From contig CM066918.1 in the NCBI GenBank assembly GCA_033964015.1, forward strand, positions 20,667,387-20,731,386: DNA of 64,000 bases, given 5' to 3'. Positions 25,901 to 35,412 of the stretch are shown in pieces. Every line of letters begins with the position of its first letter. Within the stretch, counting starts at the first letter, position 1. Under the pieces are notes generated by a model. It made no database searches, had not been told where the DNA came from, and saw nothing but the letters and a program-made list of their open reading frames with translations. This DNA is from Scolanthus callimorphus. Its lineage: Eukaryota; Cnidaria; Anthozoa; Actiniaria; Edwardsiidae. Position numbers and translations under genes: made by a program.

Positions 25901-26153
25901 AGGCCTGATCCTAACATTCATTGCCCTATTCCTCATGAAGTCAGGCCAGCCAGCATTGCTCTACTTGGTCCCGTGTGTGTTACTGACAGGAGTGGTTATT
26001 GGATGGTGGCGAGGTGAACTAAGGAAGCTATGGACTGGAAAAATGGTACTCACTGCACGTCACGAACGGCTGGCTCTTAAGGAGGGCGCCCGCAATGCCA
26101 CACATCAGCAGGTTCCTCTCGTGGCTAATGAGCCGCCTCCTACTTCTGTCTGA
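11985..26153 (+). CDS. SPPL2: Signal peptide peptidase-like 2 (GxGD aspartyl intramembrane protease)
   Basis: An endosomal/lysosomal or surface protease that cleaves type II membrane-protein stubs within the membrane. Exons: 11985-12041, 12127-12252, 14651-14827, 15571-15663, 18638-18780, 19268-19500, 20170-20291, 21761-21950, 24187-24305, 25048-25128, 25891-26153. Exon 1 is a signal peptide. Exons 2-5 form the lumenal PA domain ([26 protein letters not shown]). Membrane helices follow, with catalytic YD ([12 protein letters not shown], exon 8), GFGD (exon 9) and PAL (QPALLYLVP, exon 11). With four missing bases allowed for, the protein is about 535 residues, close to human SPPL2A (520). The lesions are at 20216-20217, 20271-20273, 21901-21903 and 24281-24282, all one-base homopolymer contractions; splice phases match only if they are restored. 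I read this as a live gene with consensus errors. The 2A versus 2B orthologue is not resolved. Confidence 0.9.
14222..14440. repeat. Degenerate tandem repeat (GTTGCCTTTT-like units)
   Basis: Units of about 12 bp such as CGTTGCCTTTTG and CATTGCCTTTTA repeat about 15 times within SPPL2 intron 2. All three forward frames stay open only because of the repeat; not coding. The rest of this intron (12253-14650) is AT-rich with nothing recognised. Confidence 0.8.
16011..18165. mobile_element. 2.15-kb nonautonomous TIR element with internal repeats
   Basis: GGCTATGTGCACGGTGTTGA at 16011 is mirrored by TCAACTCTGTGCACATAGCC ending at 18165, with TTGA on both flanks. Inside are repeats of ACCGTG(C/T)TTTTTACACGGTCTAG (16680-16850) and a duplicated ~74-bp block (CGGACTGAATAAA..., 16890-17020). 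A minus-strand stretch near 17663-17790 reads like an F-box fragment ([14 protein letters not shown]). A related end (GGCCATGTGCACGATGTTGC) lies near 13668. It sits in SPPL2 intron 4. Confidence 0.6.
19885..20085 (-). mobile_element. tRNA-derived SINE
   Basis: On the minus strand a tRNA-like head carries an A-box-like TGGCTAAACGTTACAGCGC and a B box GGTTTGACTCC (20037-20027). A conserved 3' domain follows, TTTGGATGAGACCCGAGGTC (about 19913-19934). The same 3' domain follows a different head in the SINE at 22757. Lies in SPPL2 intron 6. Confidence 0.6.
20598..20963. mobile_element. Repeat with GGGGGGGACTCCC start and poly-C end
   Basis: Starts GGGGGGGACTCCCCATATTT, contains repeated CCCTAA(A/G)(G)GATAGCA motifs, and ends in a 23-base C run (20941-20963). 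A copy with the same start, interior and 30-base C end lies at about 38634-39022. Noncoding. Confidence 0.55.
22187..22697. mobile_element. Foldback MITE (GCCCTGGCCAAACGAAACGC ends)
   Basis: The end GCCCTGGCCAAACGAAACGC at 22187 is mirrored by GCGTTTCGTTTGGCCAGGGC at 22697. Sub-terminal repeats of CTTGCG(T)/ACGCAAGT are frequent. Just before it TTGGCTAACTCAAA is duplicated. Lies in SPPL2 intron 8. Confidence 0.7.
22757..22995 (+). mobile_element. tRNA-derived SINE with conserved eumetazoan-type 3' domain
   Basis: A-box-like GTGGCGCAGCGTGTAGAGC near 22762 and B box GGTTCGATTTCC near 22806 form a tRNA-like head. The body contains short GTTCATCGTGG repeats. The 3' domain CTTTCGGATGAGACAATAAA, then CCGAGGTCCCGTCTC (about 22910-22945), resembles the Nin-DC-type SINE core described in cnidarians and deuterostomes. 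That attribution is from memory and is inference. Confidence 0.65.
23950..24104. repeat. AATAGACCTC foldback repeat, diverged copy
   Basis: AATAGACCTCTCTCACTTGG, TCAGATCACGTGGCATT, CGGTGCGTAGCAGAAAGAC and AATGCCACATGATCTGAAA match the better-preserved copy at 40381-40580. It lies about 80 bp before SPPL2 exon 9. Just upstream (23430-23800) is a cluster of CAACTTGTCGCGCAACATT repeats in both orientations. Confidence 0.55.
24670..24960. repeat. TGATGA-rich simple repeat
   Basis: Imperfect (TGATGATGA/GTGATGATG) sequence in SPPL2 intron 9. It keeps several frames open on both strands, but codon content is repeat-driven; not coding. Confidence 0.7.
25269..25456. mobile_element. hAT-like MITE
   Basis: CAGTGGCGGATCCAGGAT at 25269 and ATCTGGATCCACCACTG ending at 25456 are the CAGTGG...CCACTG ends typical of hAT-derived MITEs. 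The flanks no longer show a clean 8-bp duplication. Lies in SPPL2 intron 10. Confidence 0.65.
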
Positions 26154-26360
26154 CTTCACTCTCTCTCATCTGAAGCTCTTCTTTCTTCTATATCATGTTA
26201 GTACACGCATGTTTCCCTTTTTCTTTTCCTTCATTTACTTCCTCTCCCTTCCTCTTTTTCAGCCGCTCAGCAGACAAACACGTTTAACGTTAAGGTTACT
26301 CGCTCCTTGCAAATGCGCCTCCTAGCCAGAATTTCAGCCATTCTTTCTCTCTCGATCGTA

Positions 26361-26386
26361 AGGCTGCATTCATTATGTATACTACA

Positions 26387-26429
<43 letters not shown>

Positions 26430-27334
26430 AGGATTTTTTTTGACAATGCAAAATTTTCAGTTCCCCCCAAGAAACAATAACATGTCAATAACATTTTTTT
26501 AAAAGATGCAGAACAAGGTTCAATGATAAAAAAATACAAAGCGTAAAAATGCAAATAAAAATCCTAGGTGGCTGTACTCTTTTGTGTGTAGTGACTTTCT
26601 ACCAAGCCTCGATTGGAACCTTATTACACATAGGCTGAGTATCATTTATTTTGTATTTGATTGTTTGGTTTGTTTTCCGTTGACCAATTTTGACATGAAA
26701 CTACAAGACTATTAATCAAAAGTCCAAAGGCGTTTCTGTCTGGCAGACAAAAGTCACTGAAGAGGACCTCGAGGAATTGTGGTAAAACAAGAAGGCCTTT
26801 TACGATTTTTTAAGTTTATAATTCTGTATGCGCGCGAAGCGCGCAGCTTTTTTCAACATATTAGTTGAAAGAGGGTAAATACACGAGAATAGTAGTGCAA
26901 GTGATATTTCTTCAGGAGGTTCAAACTGGTGTTCAAAAATTAAGCCTTCCTTCGTTTACTTTTCAAACTGCACAACCTTGTCTTAAATATATATACCGTT
27001 TCCGGGAAACGTTGTCACTGGAAAAAGCAACAAAGCTTGGTGCGCTAGGGAGTATGGGTAGATATTTATTTGAATTTCTGTAAAATATATTATTATTTAA
27101 TGATTTTACCTGTGGTTGCGATCCTGTCTGAATTCAGATCAAACAGTAGCAGTTTAGATGCCCCCATTATCCTTTGCGCTTCAAGCTTATAGGCTTTTTG
27201 GGTGACAACGTTTCCCGGAACGGTATATAATACCTCAACAAAAATATGCATCCCCCCTTCATGTTATGAAAAAAACTTGACATCCCCCCTTTTCCAGTTC
27301 CTAAATTTTGAGATCCCCCCTCAAAATCCTCTGC

Positions 27335-27370
<36 letters not shown>

Positions 27371-27394
27371 TAGTATACATAATGAATGCAGCCT
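26361..27394. mobile_element. TIR element whose arms contain long poly-G and poly-C runs
   Basis: AGGCTGCATTCATTATGTAT and ACTAC, then 40 Gs (26387-26426) and CAGAGGATTTT, are mirrored at the right end: AAAATCCTCTGCA, 34 Cs (27336-27369), then GTAGTATACATAATGAATGC and AGCCT. So the homopolymer is part of the inverted repeat. The MITE at 26989-27229 is nested inside. Confidence 0.75.
26989..27229. mobile_element. MITE family B, copy 1 (ACCGTTTCCGGGAAACG ends)
   Basis: TATACCGTTTCCGGGAAACG at the left and ACGTTTCCCGGAACGGTATA at the right. The interior shares ATCAAACAGTAGCAGTTTA and TGCCCCCATTATCCTTTGCG with the inverted copy at 58399-58664. TATA at both edges suggests a TA-type target. Confidence 0.75.
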
Positions 27395-27659
27395 AAGTCC
27401 GTAAGAAACGTCTGAATTCACTTTGGATTTTCTCATCCATTTGAATTACTGACCCCAAATCCAATGGCGGAGTTTGAGTTTATATTTGACAAAAAATGTA
27501 TTAAACGTTTTAGTGCACTCAATTTTTTAAGCCATATATTTTATATATCGTGCAGCCCCCTTGAAATCGATCAGTAAACTCAGATTGCTCGGTTCCCTTA
27601 TTATAGCCATTTTCAGTCGCGTGTAGGTGAGCAAGAAACGTGATTTTGCCTACGATTCC

Positions 27660-28640
27660 TAGCCTGCGAAAGCCGATACCACCTAGCGCTCGCCGAAACA
27701 GACTAGCGCTAAGAGGCGTCTGCGCACTCAAGCCAAACATTCCATACTGATGAGGTATTTTGATCCAGATCTGGTCAAAAGTATTATGCGGCCAGTTTGA
27801 CTATTTGATATTTAATTTCTATAGCATACAAAGCATTTTTGCTCGGAGCGAGCGTAGCGAGCGGAGAGCAAGTTTATTCTTGCCGTTACATGTGTGAGAG
27901 GTGATTTTTCATGTCCACAAAATCATCTACCCCCTCTCAAAAGTGAGGTCAGCGGTGAATATATGCGCCGTACATGCGCGGGATGTTAGTATAGACAATT
28001 TTCATGTCCCGGTAGCAATATTCATGTCCATATGCATTCTTGACGTTGTTCAAATGACATTTGACCTAGGTTCGCGCTTTCGATAACTGACACGTAGTTT
28101 TAATTACGGTCGAGCAATGTTTATCAGAATTCAGCTAGGGTGTTCATTAGGCTCGCGGGTTTCCAGTTGGTCAAGCAAAGTGATGCCCGTAAATTCGTGA
28201 GACCGATAACTTAGCTGAGCAAGTGAGCAACCGTCATATTCTATTTAGCTTACAACGAAACCCAGCTCTTACAGCTGTCAACCAAACCGTTCTGAACTTG
28301 ATCTAGGCGCCCGAGAGAAATTCAATATTTGTAGAAAAAAAAAAACATTTCCGTCTAAAGAAACTGCACTTTTACAGTCTACAACATTTCAACGATACCT
28401 CATTGTCTGATTTTACTGCCATAGCTCCGAGCATTCCCATATCTTTCAGATATTTCTCTAGTATAGTAAGAAATTCAATAAGACGAAAAAATGAAACAAA
28501 GTTACATTGGCCACGTAATTGTTCTGACCAGATTTGGGTCAAAATACGTCATCAGTATGGAATGTTTGGCTTGAGCGCGCAGACGCCTCTTTGTGAGTCT
28601 CTTTCGACGAGCGCTAAGTGGTGTCGGCTTTCGCAGGCTA
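27660..28640. mobile_element. 0.98-kb foldback element
   Basis: TAGCCTGCGAAAGCCGA at 27660 is mirrored by TCGGCTTTCGCAGGCTA ending at 28640. The similarity continues about 110 bp inward (GACGCCTCTTAGCG-type and GCTTGAGTGCGCAGACG-type blocks, CCAAACATTCCATACTGATG). Both arms make MFGLSAQTPL-type open frames, which explains them as artefacts. Confidence 0.7.
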
Positions 28641-28645
28641 TTGGT

Positions 28646-29199
28646 GGTTTTCACGTGACGTCATCAAAATGCTAACTTCTAAACTAAACCTCTACGGAGA
28701 TGTACTTTCAATGTTGATAATAACTCTACTGGAGGAGTCATCACACCAAATCTCGGCACCTTCTGCCACGTAGTTCCGGAGATATCGCTGAAGTTATTTA
28801 TGCCACGCAACGCCAGTCAAATATTTTGAGCGTGCCGTATTTATTCAATTGCTTAATTCTTACAATCTAGACAAATTAGAATGTTTATTATGTTCATATC
28901 CTACCATTCCGACAAGATTCTTGTTGATATGATCCATTAAATAGCCGTTTTGGAGAACTGGTAATTTGGTCGCCATGTTGGTGCTCATCTGCTTGGACAC
29001 CAACACGGCGGCTCCATACATTTACTGTACAAAATGGCGGGGATTCATTTCCGTATATTTCGCTCGGAAAACACTCAATAGGCCTCAAATGTATCAAGGA
29101 AACATGATCTTGTGTTCTCTTTACAGTTCTGTTTAGTATATACAGCATTTCAAAGTATATTTGGGGGAGATAAATTTAGTCACGTGACAACTGAAAACC
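28646..29199. mobile_element. MITE with GGTTTTCACGTGAC ends
   Basis: The left end GGTTTTCACGTGACGTCATC pairs with the right end GTCACGTGACAACTGAAAACC (loose inverted repeat). An internal palindrome surrounds TTGGTGCTCATCTGCTTGGA. Noncoding. Confidence 0.5.
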
Positions 29200-29921
29200 A
29201 AGAATACGATTCCATGACAACGCACGCTTCCGAGCCAAACACCCAGGTGGCACAACTGTGCGTTGTCTTGGAAACTTTGTCGAAAAAAATGATGATTTAT
29301 TTATTTTTGAGAAAATCTCGTGGCGAAAGCAGACTTCTCTGTCAAAGTTAGGGGTACGATCTTAAGATGGAGAGCAAAGGGACAGCTGAAAATCAGGCTA
29401 AGCACCTCCAAGCACTTAATAGTAAGAATGCCGTAATGCCCCCATGGGAACAGCGACAAATAAATGCTTAAAAATCCTCCGAAAGAGATCTTGCCATATG
29501 CTAAATACAATGTAACTACCGAAATTGCCCGCGGTTAACAGGGTTAGGGACACGTCATTATTATTATTGGCAGGGGAAGGGCACCATATTTAGGGGTCGC
29601 GGGGTGGGGAGGATGACAATTTGCTTCACGCAAGAATATTTTGGGGACGGTTGCAATGCTTTGTCATCAAGTAGTTATTCTAGTTAATCCCAGGGTCGTT
29701 TTTGGTTTTGGCTCACGCTTCGCGAGAATGAAGATTTCTGAAGCGGTCCGATTGACAGGAGGGACATGATATTTTATTATTTTATATTACATCTTTTTTT
29801 CGCTAAATAATGGCACGTTAGCTTCAAGTTACTGTATAAAATGTATCTGTATCCGTCCCTTAGCACTATGTACTTTCAAGTGCGCATATATCACAATATT
29901 TGTATTTTTGATTTATTTTAG

Positions 29922-30057
29922 GTTGTAGAATCGTTGGGGGATCTACCTCGACCAGGCGCTTTAAACGTCAGATAGCGAAGACGAAATCCTCAATAGAACA
30001 AGACCACGACCAGAAGGCGAAGAGACACCCGATGAAACGGATCGCCTAATAAACTAA
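29922..30057 (+). other. Possible terminal exon (alternative SPPL2 tail or unrelated gene)
   Basis: A pyrimidine-rich tract and TTTTAG precede 29922. In one frame the end reads TSDSEDEILNRTRPRPEGEE, then TPDETDRLIN and a stop at 30055-30057, with AATAAAG downstream near 30108. A frame change at TTTAAA (about 29961-29966) separates this from an open upstream half. A one-base homopolymer contraction there would join the acidic end to the frame that continues in phase from the cryptic donor CGAG|GTGAAC inside SPPL2 exon 11. No other exon of a separate gene was found, so assignment is weak. Confidence 0.3.
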
Positions 30058-31082
30058 TCTCACTAGAGAAACTATGGCTAGTTTCAGAAAGAGGGGGCCG
30101 AATAGTGATAATAAAGAGACCAAAAATTGCACAAATTTCCATCAGCAAATACAGTAAATGTAAAAGGGGGAGCTGCAGCCCACTCAGCCGCCCTCTACTT
30201 CGAAATTACTTCAATTTTCAGCATATCATGTTGAAAGCATTCTTTACAAAATTTGAGTTTCTATTTTTATAGTTGGTGATACTATTTTTGTCGCGTTAGT
30301 TGTTTGTTTCAAACGTGCACGTTTTGTCGAGAATTAGTCACGTCTTGCTCGCTGATTGGCTGAGGTATTGTATTGTCTCTGGTATTGAATCCTCCATGGA
30401 TTGCATGACAAACAAAGGCCGCCTAGCTAAATCACCAAATAACTACGCCTTCAATTCGTCAATTTTTCACTCAATCCTATATAAAGATAGATATAGACAG
30501 AAGCCAGAGTTCACGCAGTTATGTGTCTAGTTGAAATAAATTTACAGACAAAATAATGAAAACAAGGTAGTCACCCCCCTGCAAGACACAAAAACAGGCA
30601 CAGACAAGTTGTATTTCTTAGCTATGCATGCAGGCCATGCAACAAAATCATCGAGAGAAGTGTCATCTTCTGCAAAATACTAAGGGTCATCCTTATTCAC
30701 GAAAAGCAAAATAACAATAACTGTAAATATTTAAGTAATAAATAGGAGAATAAACTCCCGATATTTAGAAAATATGTATTTAGAGGGTGAAATGGTAAAT
30801 AAAAATGTCAAAAATAGCATGGGCAGTATCTTGTGACTTATGGTTGGAGAGGGAACAAGGAGAGGAGTGTTTTTTCTACAAACTCTTCCCTCCCCTGGGG
30901 CATTTTTTTTTACTTTGCTCCAATGCTTGAGCAGCCATCTTGTTAAAGAGAAAAACATTCTCCTTTCGAAAGCTAGTCTCCTATGCAGCCTGTGTTTTGT
31001 GTTGGTCAAAAAGCTACAAAAAAAAAAACTTGCAGAACATCCAGCTATGCAGGCTATCACTGTGGTGAGAAGGGAGTCTTAA

Positions 31083-31806
31083 GGTCTCGGTCAGGGAAAA
31101 GGACGTGCTACGGAAAAAAAAAATCTCATCGCGTCGCAATTTATGCTATGATAATCAGTTATATCTCGTTTCAAAGCTAAAAGATTGTTCTATCTAATGA
31201 AGTTATTCATTTTAGCAGAGCTTAGATTTTTCTTATATTTTAACGACCCCGAACTAAAAACTACCTTGTTTACTTGAGAAGTTCCAGACGCCATTAGCGA
31301 TTTGTTGCACAACTTCAAACTTTGTCGGATTTTAATCTTGGAGAAATGAACTGCAAAACCGTGAGAGCGATTTTTGATATTTTGCATATATTTACGAAAA
31401 TATAACGTCACAAAGTAGAAAGTCGCATTTTTTTCCATTTGCTGCCGCAAAATTTATCATAAAAACTTTTTCAAGTAAAAAATAAAAATTCCTCACACGG
31501 CTTTTTAGGTATTATCATCTTCGAACAGCACAGAAAATTTGACGCCAATATCTCAAATCGAGTGAGGTCAGGAGCTTCGCGAAGGTGAAAATTTGACCTA
31601 AAATTTAAGTGCTAGAAAAAGCGTGTAAAGTTAATTAAAATACAGAAAATGAGTGGCGGGCAATACAAACCAATGGGCTATTGAAATCAAGGAAAACAGC
31701 TGACGCGTCATTTGGGGATTTATAAGTGTACTTTAGGACTCTATCAACTGAATTTGAGGAAAAGAGTCGTATTTTGGGTTTTTAATTATTTACCCTGACC
31801 GAGACC
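31083..31806. mobile_element. TTAA-flanked MITE (piggyBac/Kolobok-like target)
   Basis: TTAA, then GGTCTCGGTCAGGG at the left, and CCCTGACCGAGACC, then TTAA at the right. This is a clean TTAA duplication with 14-bp perfect inverted ends. The 724-bp interior is noncoding. Part of the left interior (AACTACCTTGTTTACTTGAGAA) recurs inverted near 35150. Confidence 0.75.
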
Positions 31807-31832
31807 TTAACACACAATGGCTGGGGGGGGGT

Positions 31833-31863
<31 letters not shown>

Positions 31864-32462
31864 GACATCTTTTCAAATCTATGGTATTGTGCCCTTTTCC
31901 AGCTTACCGATTGTTTCCTTAATGTTTACTGTTTTTCTTCTAAAAAGGGGGGTCACTGGCATCCCAGGACCCCCCCCCCATGCCCCTGAATGCTATTTGG
32001 CCCCTAAAAACTTTGATGGCCATTTCTGCCAGTGGAATATAAGGATAGCCTCCCCCCCCCTAAACGTTTGTAATAGAAACAAAATAAAACAACTTTTTTT
32101 GTAGAAATCAAAAAAGGATTCTTTAGCATACTCTCAGCCGATTTAAAAATAAACTTTTTACAAGCATGAAGAAATAGTAATAATGAACATCTTTCAACTC
32201 TCTAAGGCAAGGCAATTTACCAGTAACAATTTTTACCATGCAACATTCTGTCAAAAAAAAACTCTGTCACGTGGTCACCTAATAATAAACAAGATCCAGG
32301 TATCTACTTGACTTTCTTTCTTGCAATAACATGGTCACCAATTGCAACTCATTGAAACATCATTGGCTCTAAAATGAAAATACGGCATGAAAAGCCCTGA
32401 GTCACTTTGCAATGCACATTTGTACACCTTCTATAAATAGTCAACCCATACAATGTCCATCT

Positions 32463-34555
32463 TTAACCCTCTTGCTGTATAAAAGGGTTTGCTATAGATT
32501 CCATGCCATCCATGGGGCAGACAAGCACTACAGCTGTTCCTCTGCAAACCACCAGCCCAGATGGCGGGTCTCGTCACTTAGCTTCAGCGGATCATCTGGA
32601 TCTGCCAATCAAGAACCAGAAGAAATTAACTTCTGAATACCTGGCAACTATTGAAATCTCTGCCACTGGGGACTGGAGTCACACAGAAAAAAATACATTA
32701 TTATTCATCAAGTTAACTACATGACTACGGACAATGGTGGCACTTAGTTTTTTGTGTTTTCACTCATTCTATAAAAAAACGACTACAGGACTTCAAACCA
32801 GGTTAACACTTAGTGCTGGCTACCCAGAATGTTGTTTGAACTGCCTAAACAAGGTTTGCAGCAACATGTTGCCTGTCATATATCAGTAGGTGATAAACAG
32901 CTCAAAGTTCCATAAACATTTCCAAGGTAAGTGAAAAATACAGTGATTGTATGTGAATAAAATGCATCTGACCCCTCACCCCTCTGGAATTTACAAATCC
33001 CTTTGGTGGTGATGGTGGAGGGTATGGATTTTTCTAAAATCATGCAAATATTTTTGACAGCTAGCAGAGGTGCTTATACTTGTTCATTGTTGCTTGGTGT
33101 GCCAAAATGTGAAAACATTGTGGAAACATGCTTGCCTGTGAAATGTTGGCACAACATTGTTGCCTTGTTTTGCCAGTGCTTTAATTTTGTGTCAAATCGA
33201 CTACAGGACTGCAGACCACCACCTCTCAGTTATGTGGCCTTTGGAAGTTGACAGGGTTCTGCAGTTGCTCCAAGTCAACAACTATAGACCTGTCAACTTC
33301 CTCACATTATGCAGGTTTTGTTCACCTAAATGCAAAATTCTGATTTTCTTCCATAACCCTCATAATACCTCTTGTTGATGATATGGCTTTCAGATTCTCA
33401 GTCATTTCAAAAATAGAATTTTCAGTATTGCTTGTCAATAATATTTAACAAACCAGTTCTTCGGTGATCATGCTGGAGATCACATGATGACATCGTTGTT
33501 TCAAAACAATAGACTTTTTTTAGGATTAGTGTTAGTTTTATGAGTACATTTCGGAATGTCTTCGGAACATCTTCAGAATGTACTCTGGATGGTCTCGGGG
33601 GTTTGTCGGAGCGTCGTCGCCAAATCTTTTTAAAGTTAACAACTGCTTACCAAATTATGTCCAACGGTGCAGTCCCAGGGAGGTACTCGGATATAAAAAT
33701 GAAAGGGGGGTCCGACATATATTTTTTGGGTATGAAATTTGTAGTGAAAGTATTTTGGGTTGAAAATTCTACCAAATATTTTTTTGGGTTGAAAAATCTG
33801 TGAGTATTTTTTGGGGGGTTGAAACTTCTGACAGGCTAGTTGATTATCAAGATACTGCCTTAAGCTAAGGTTATTTACGGGGAACAGTTGATGACAAGCA
33901 AAGAAAAAAGACAATTACTCTTTGTAACACAAGAAGCTTAAACGTTGGGTATTTTTTTGGGCATGAAATTTGGGAGCAGGTATTTTTCTGGGTATAAAAT
34001 TTATGGTTCAGGTATTTTTTGGGGTATGAAATTTGGAGCTCCGTCGGACCCCCCTGTCATTTTTATATCCGAGTAGCCCCCCTATGCAATTGGTTGTTAT
34101 GCTATAACAAGGCTGGACTACAAAATTTGCTCAACCATTAGCCGTCACGTCCTCTCTGATCTCCTGGGATGACCGTGCTGACTCACCTCTAAGATATTCT
34201 ATTGTACTATCTAATACAAGGTTCAGAAGTGGGTCGAATCCCTTGAGATAGCCAGATGCTGAAAAACAGATGTTAATAGGGTAAGCTTTATTTGTAATAA
34301 AAAGTTCTTCAAAGTGAGAAACGAGTCAGTCTTGACAGAACAACAAGACAGAACTGAACAGCAAAACTTGCCTTCTCTGCCTCCTTGAAATTTCACCCGC
34401 ACATTCTTATCCAAAAACTTTGATAAGTCGAATATACTCTTCTTTTCTTTTCTTTCCGCCTAATGATTCATAAAGAAATAGACAGTTTGAAGCTATCAGG
34501 TAAAATAATACACAAGGATTTTTGCGTTCGAAAAACGTGCACTCACCGACGCCAT
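32463..34555 (-). CDS. LSM7: U6 snRNA-associated Sm-like protein LSm7
   Basis: A subunit of the nuclear LSm2-8 ring that binds the U6 snRNA 3' end and of the cytoplasmic LSm1-7 decapping ring. Exons on the complement: 34547-34555 (MAS only), 34372-34459, 34187-34258, 32463-32601. The product is about 102 residues against 103 in human. It reads ...SIFDLSKFLDKNVRVKFQGG, then REASGYLKGFDPLLNLVL (Sm1), and DPDDPLKLSDETR...CRG (Sm2), ending in NPFIQQEG. Intron 2 has the donor AAG|GCAAGT and acceptor TTTTCAG, a GC-AG intron; phases agree (0, 1, 1). Exon 4 needs one extra base in the CCC at 32556-32558 (GGG in the sense strand), as in the other lesions of this window. Intron 3 contains the 33678-34083 MITE. 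Confidence 0.88.
33678..34083. mobile_element. MITE with ACTCGGATATAAAAATGA ends
   Basis: GGGAGGTACTCGGATATAAA and AATGAAAGGGGGGTCCGAC are mirrored by GTCGGACCCCCCTGTCATTT and TTATATCCGAGTAGCCCCCC. The interior has repeats of GGTATTTTTTGGG(T/G)ATGAAA. A diverged inverted relative lies at about 48711-49083. Confidence 0.7.
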
Positions 34556-35412
34556 CTTGAATTTTTCACGCCCGCAAAGCAATTTGGAGGAATACACAGG
34601 GAGCCCGTGGTAATTTTTCTAAATAGTATAGAATCAAATACAGAATATATCTCATAAGTGCTTCTGACACATGTATACAATACCAGTGGAGAATACAGAT
34701 CTAATTAAACTGATTAAATCTAATTTGCCCCTGACTATGCAATTTTAGGTCAACATTTTCAAATTTTCTGTGTAGTTATTCGTATAATTATCCATCTTCC
34801 GTTAATCCAACTAAATGTCTTGCAACCTAAAGACAACTTTTGCCAAGTTTGGTCGTCATTGGAGCTTTCCCATTGATGGGTAACCCCCGTTGCAAGGCCC
34901 CCCATTTGTAGATGTAGATATATAGAACGATGGCACCTAAAAACCGTGTAAGGGAATTTTTTTTTTTTCACTTGAAAAGATTTGACGATAAATTTTGCGG
35001 CCACAAATTGTAAAAAATACGCCGGACTTTCAATTCGCGACCATATTTTGTAAATATGCAAAATAGGCGAAATCGCTCACATGGTTTTGCATTCATTTCT
35101 CCGACAAAAGTGTGAAATTGTGCAACAAAACGCTAATGGAGCTTCTCAAGTAAACAAGGTAGTTTTCATTTCGGGTCTTAAAATACAAGACTAAATAAAC
35201 TTCGGCAAAACTGAACATATATATGTATATCTTTATTTAACATCACGTCAAATATTGGAGAGAAAAAATAAAATAAAATAAATATATTTATCAATAAATA
35301 GCACGATCATTTTCTCTTGATAGCATACATTATTACTCTATCAATATAGGACAATTCTATATATTAAAATAAAGTTAAATTTCACACGAGATGTTGCCAT
35401 AATTATTAGCTG

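Larger units (their letters stand above)
26154..32462. other. Repeat-dominated interval between SPPL2 and LSM7
   Basis: No complete gene. It holds the poly-G/poly-C element 26361-27394, the foldbacks 27660-28640 and 28646-29199, a possible terminal exon at 29922-30057, the TTAA element 31083-31806 and a G-rich piece at 31823-31862. In 29200-29900 and 30060-31080 I recognised nothing beyond AT-rich unique-looking sequence. Confidence 0.5.

Noticed and set aside
11985..26153. Treating SPPL2 as a pseudogene because of four frame lesions
   Set aside because: All lesions are one-base homopolymer contractions; splice sites, phases and catalytic motifs are intact; the same lesion type occurs in other genes here.
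32503..32724. Plus-strand open frame of 73 codons with a gene-like composition and an apparent TATAG acceptor
   Set aside because: It is the antisense of LSM7 exon 4, whose minus-strand reading matches a known protein.
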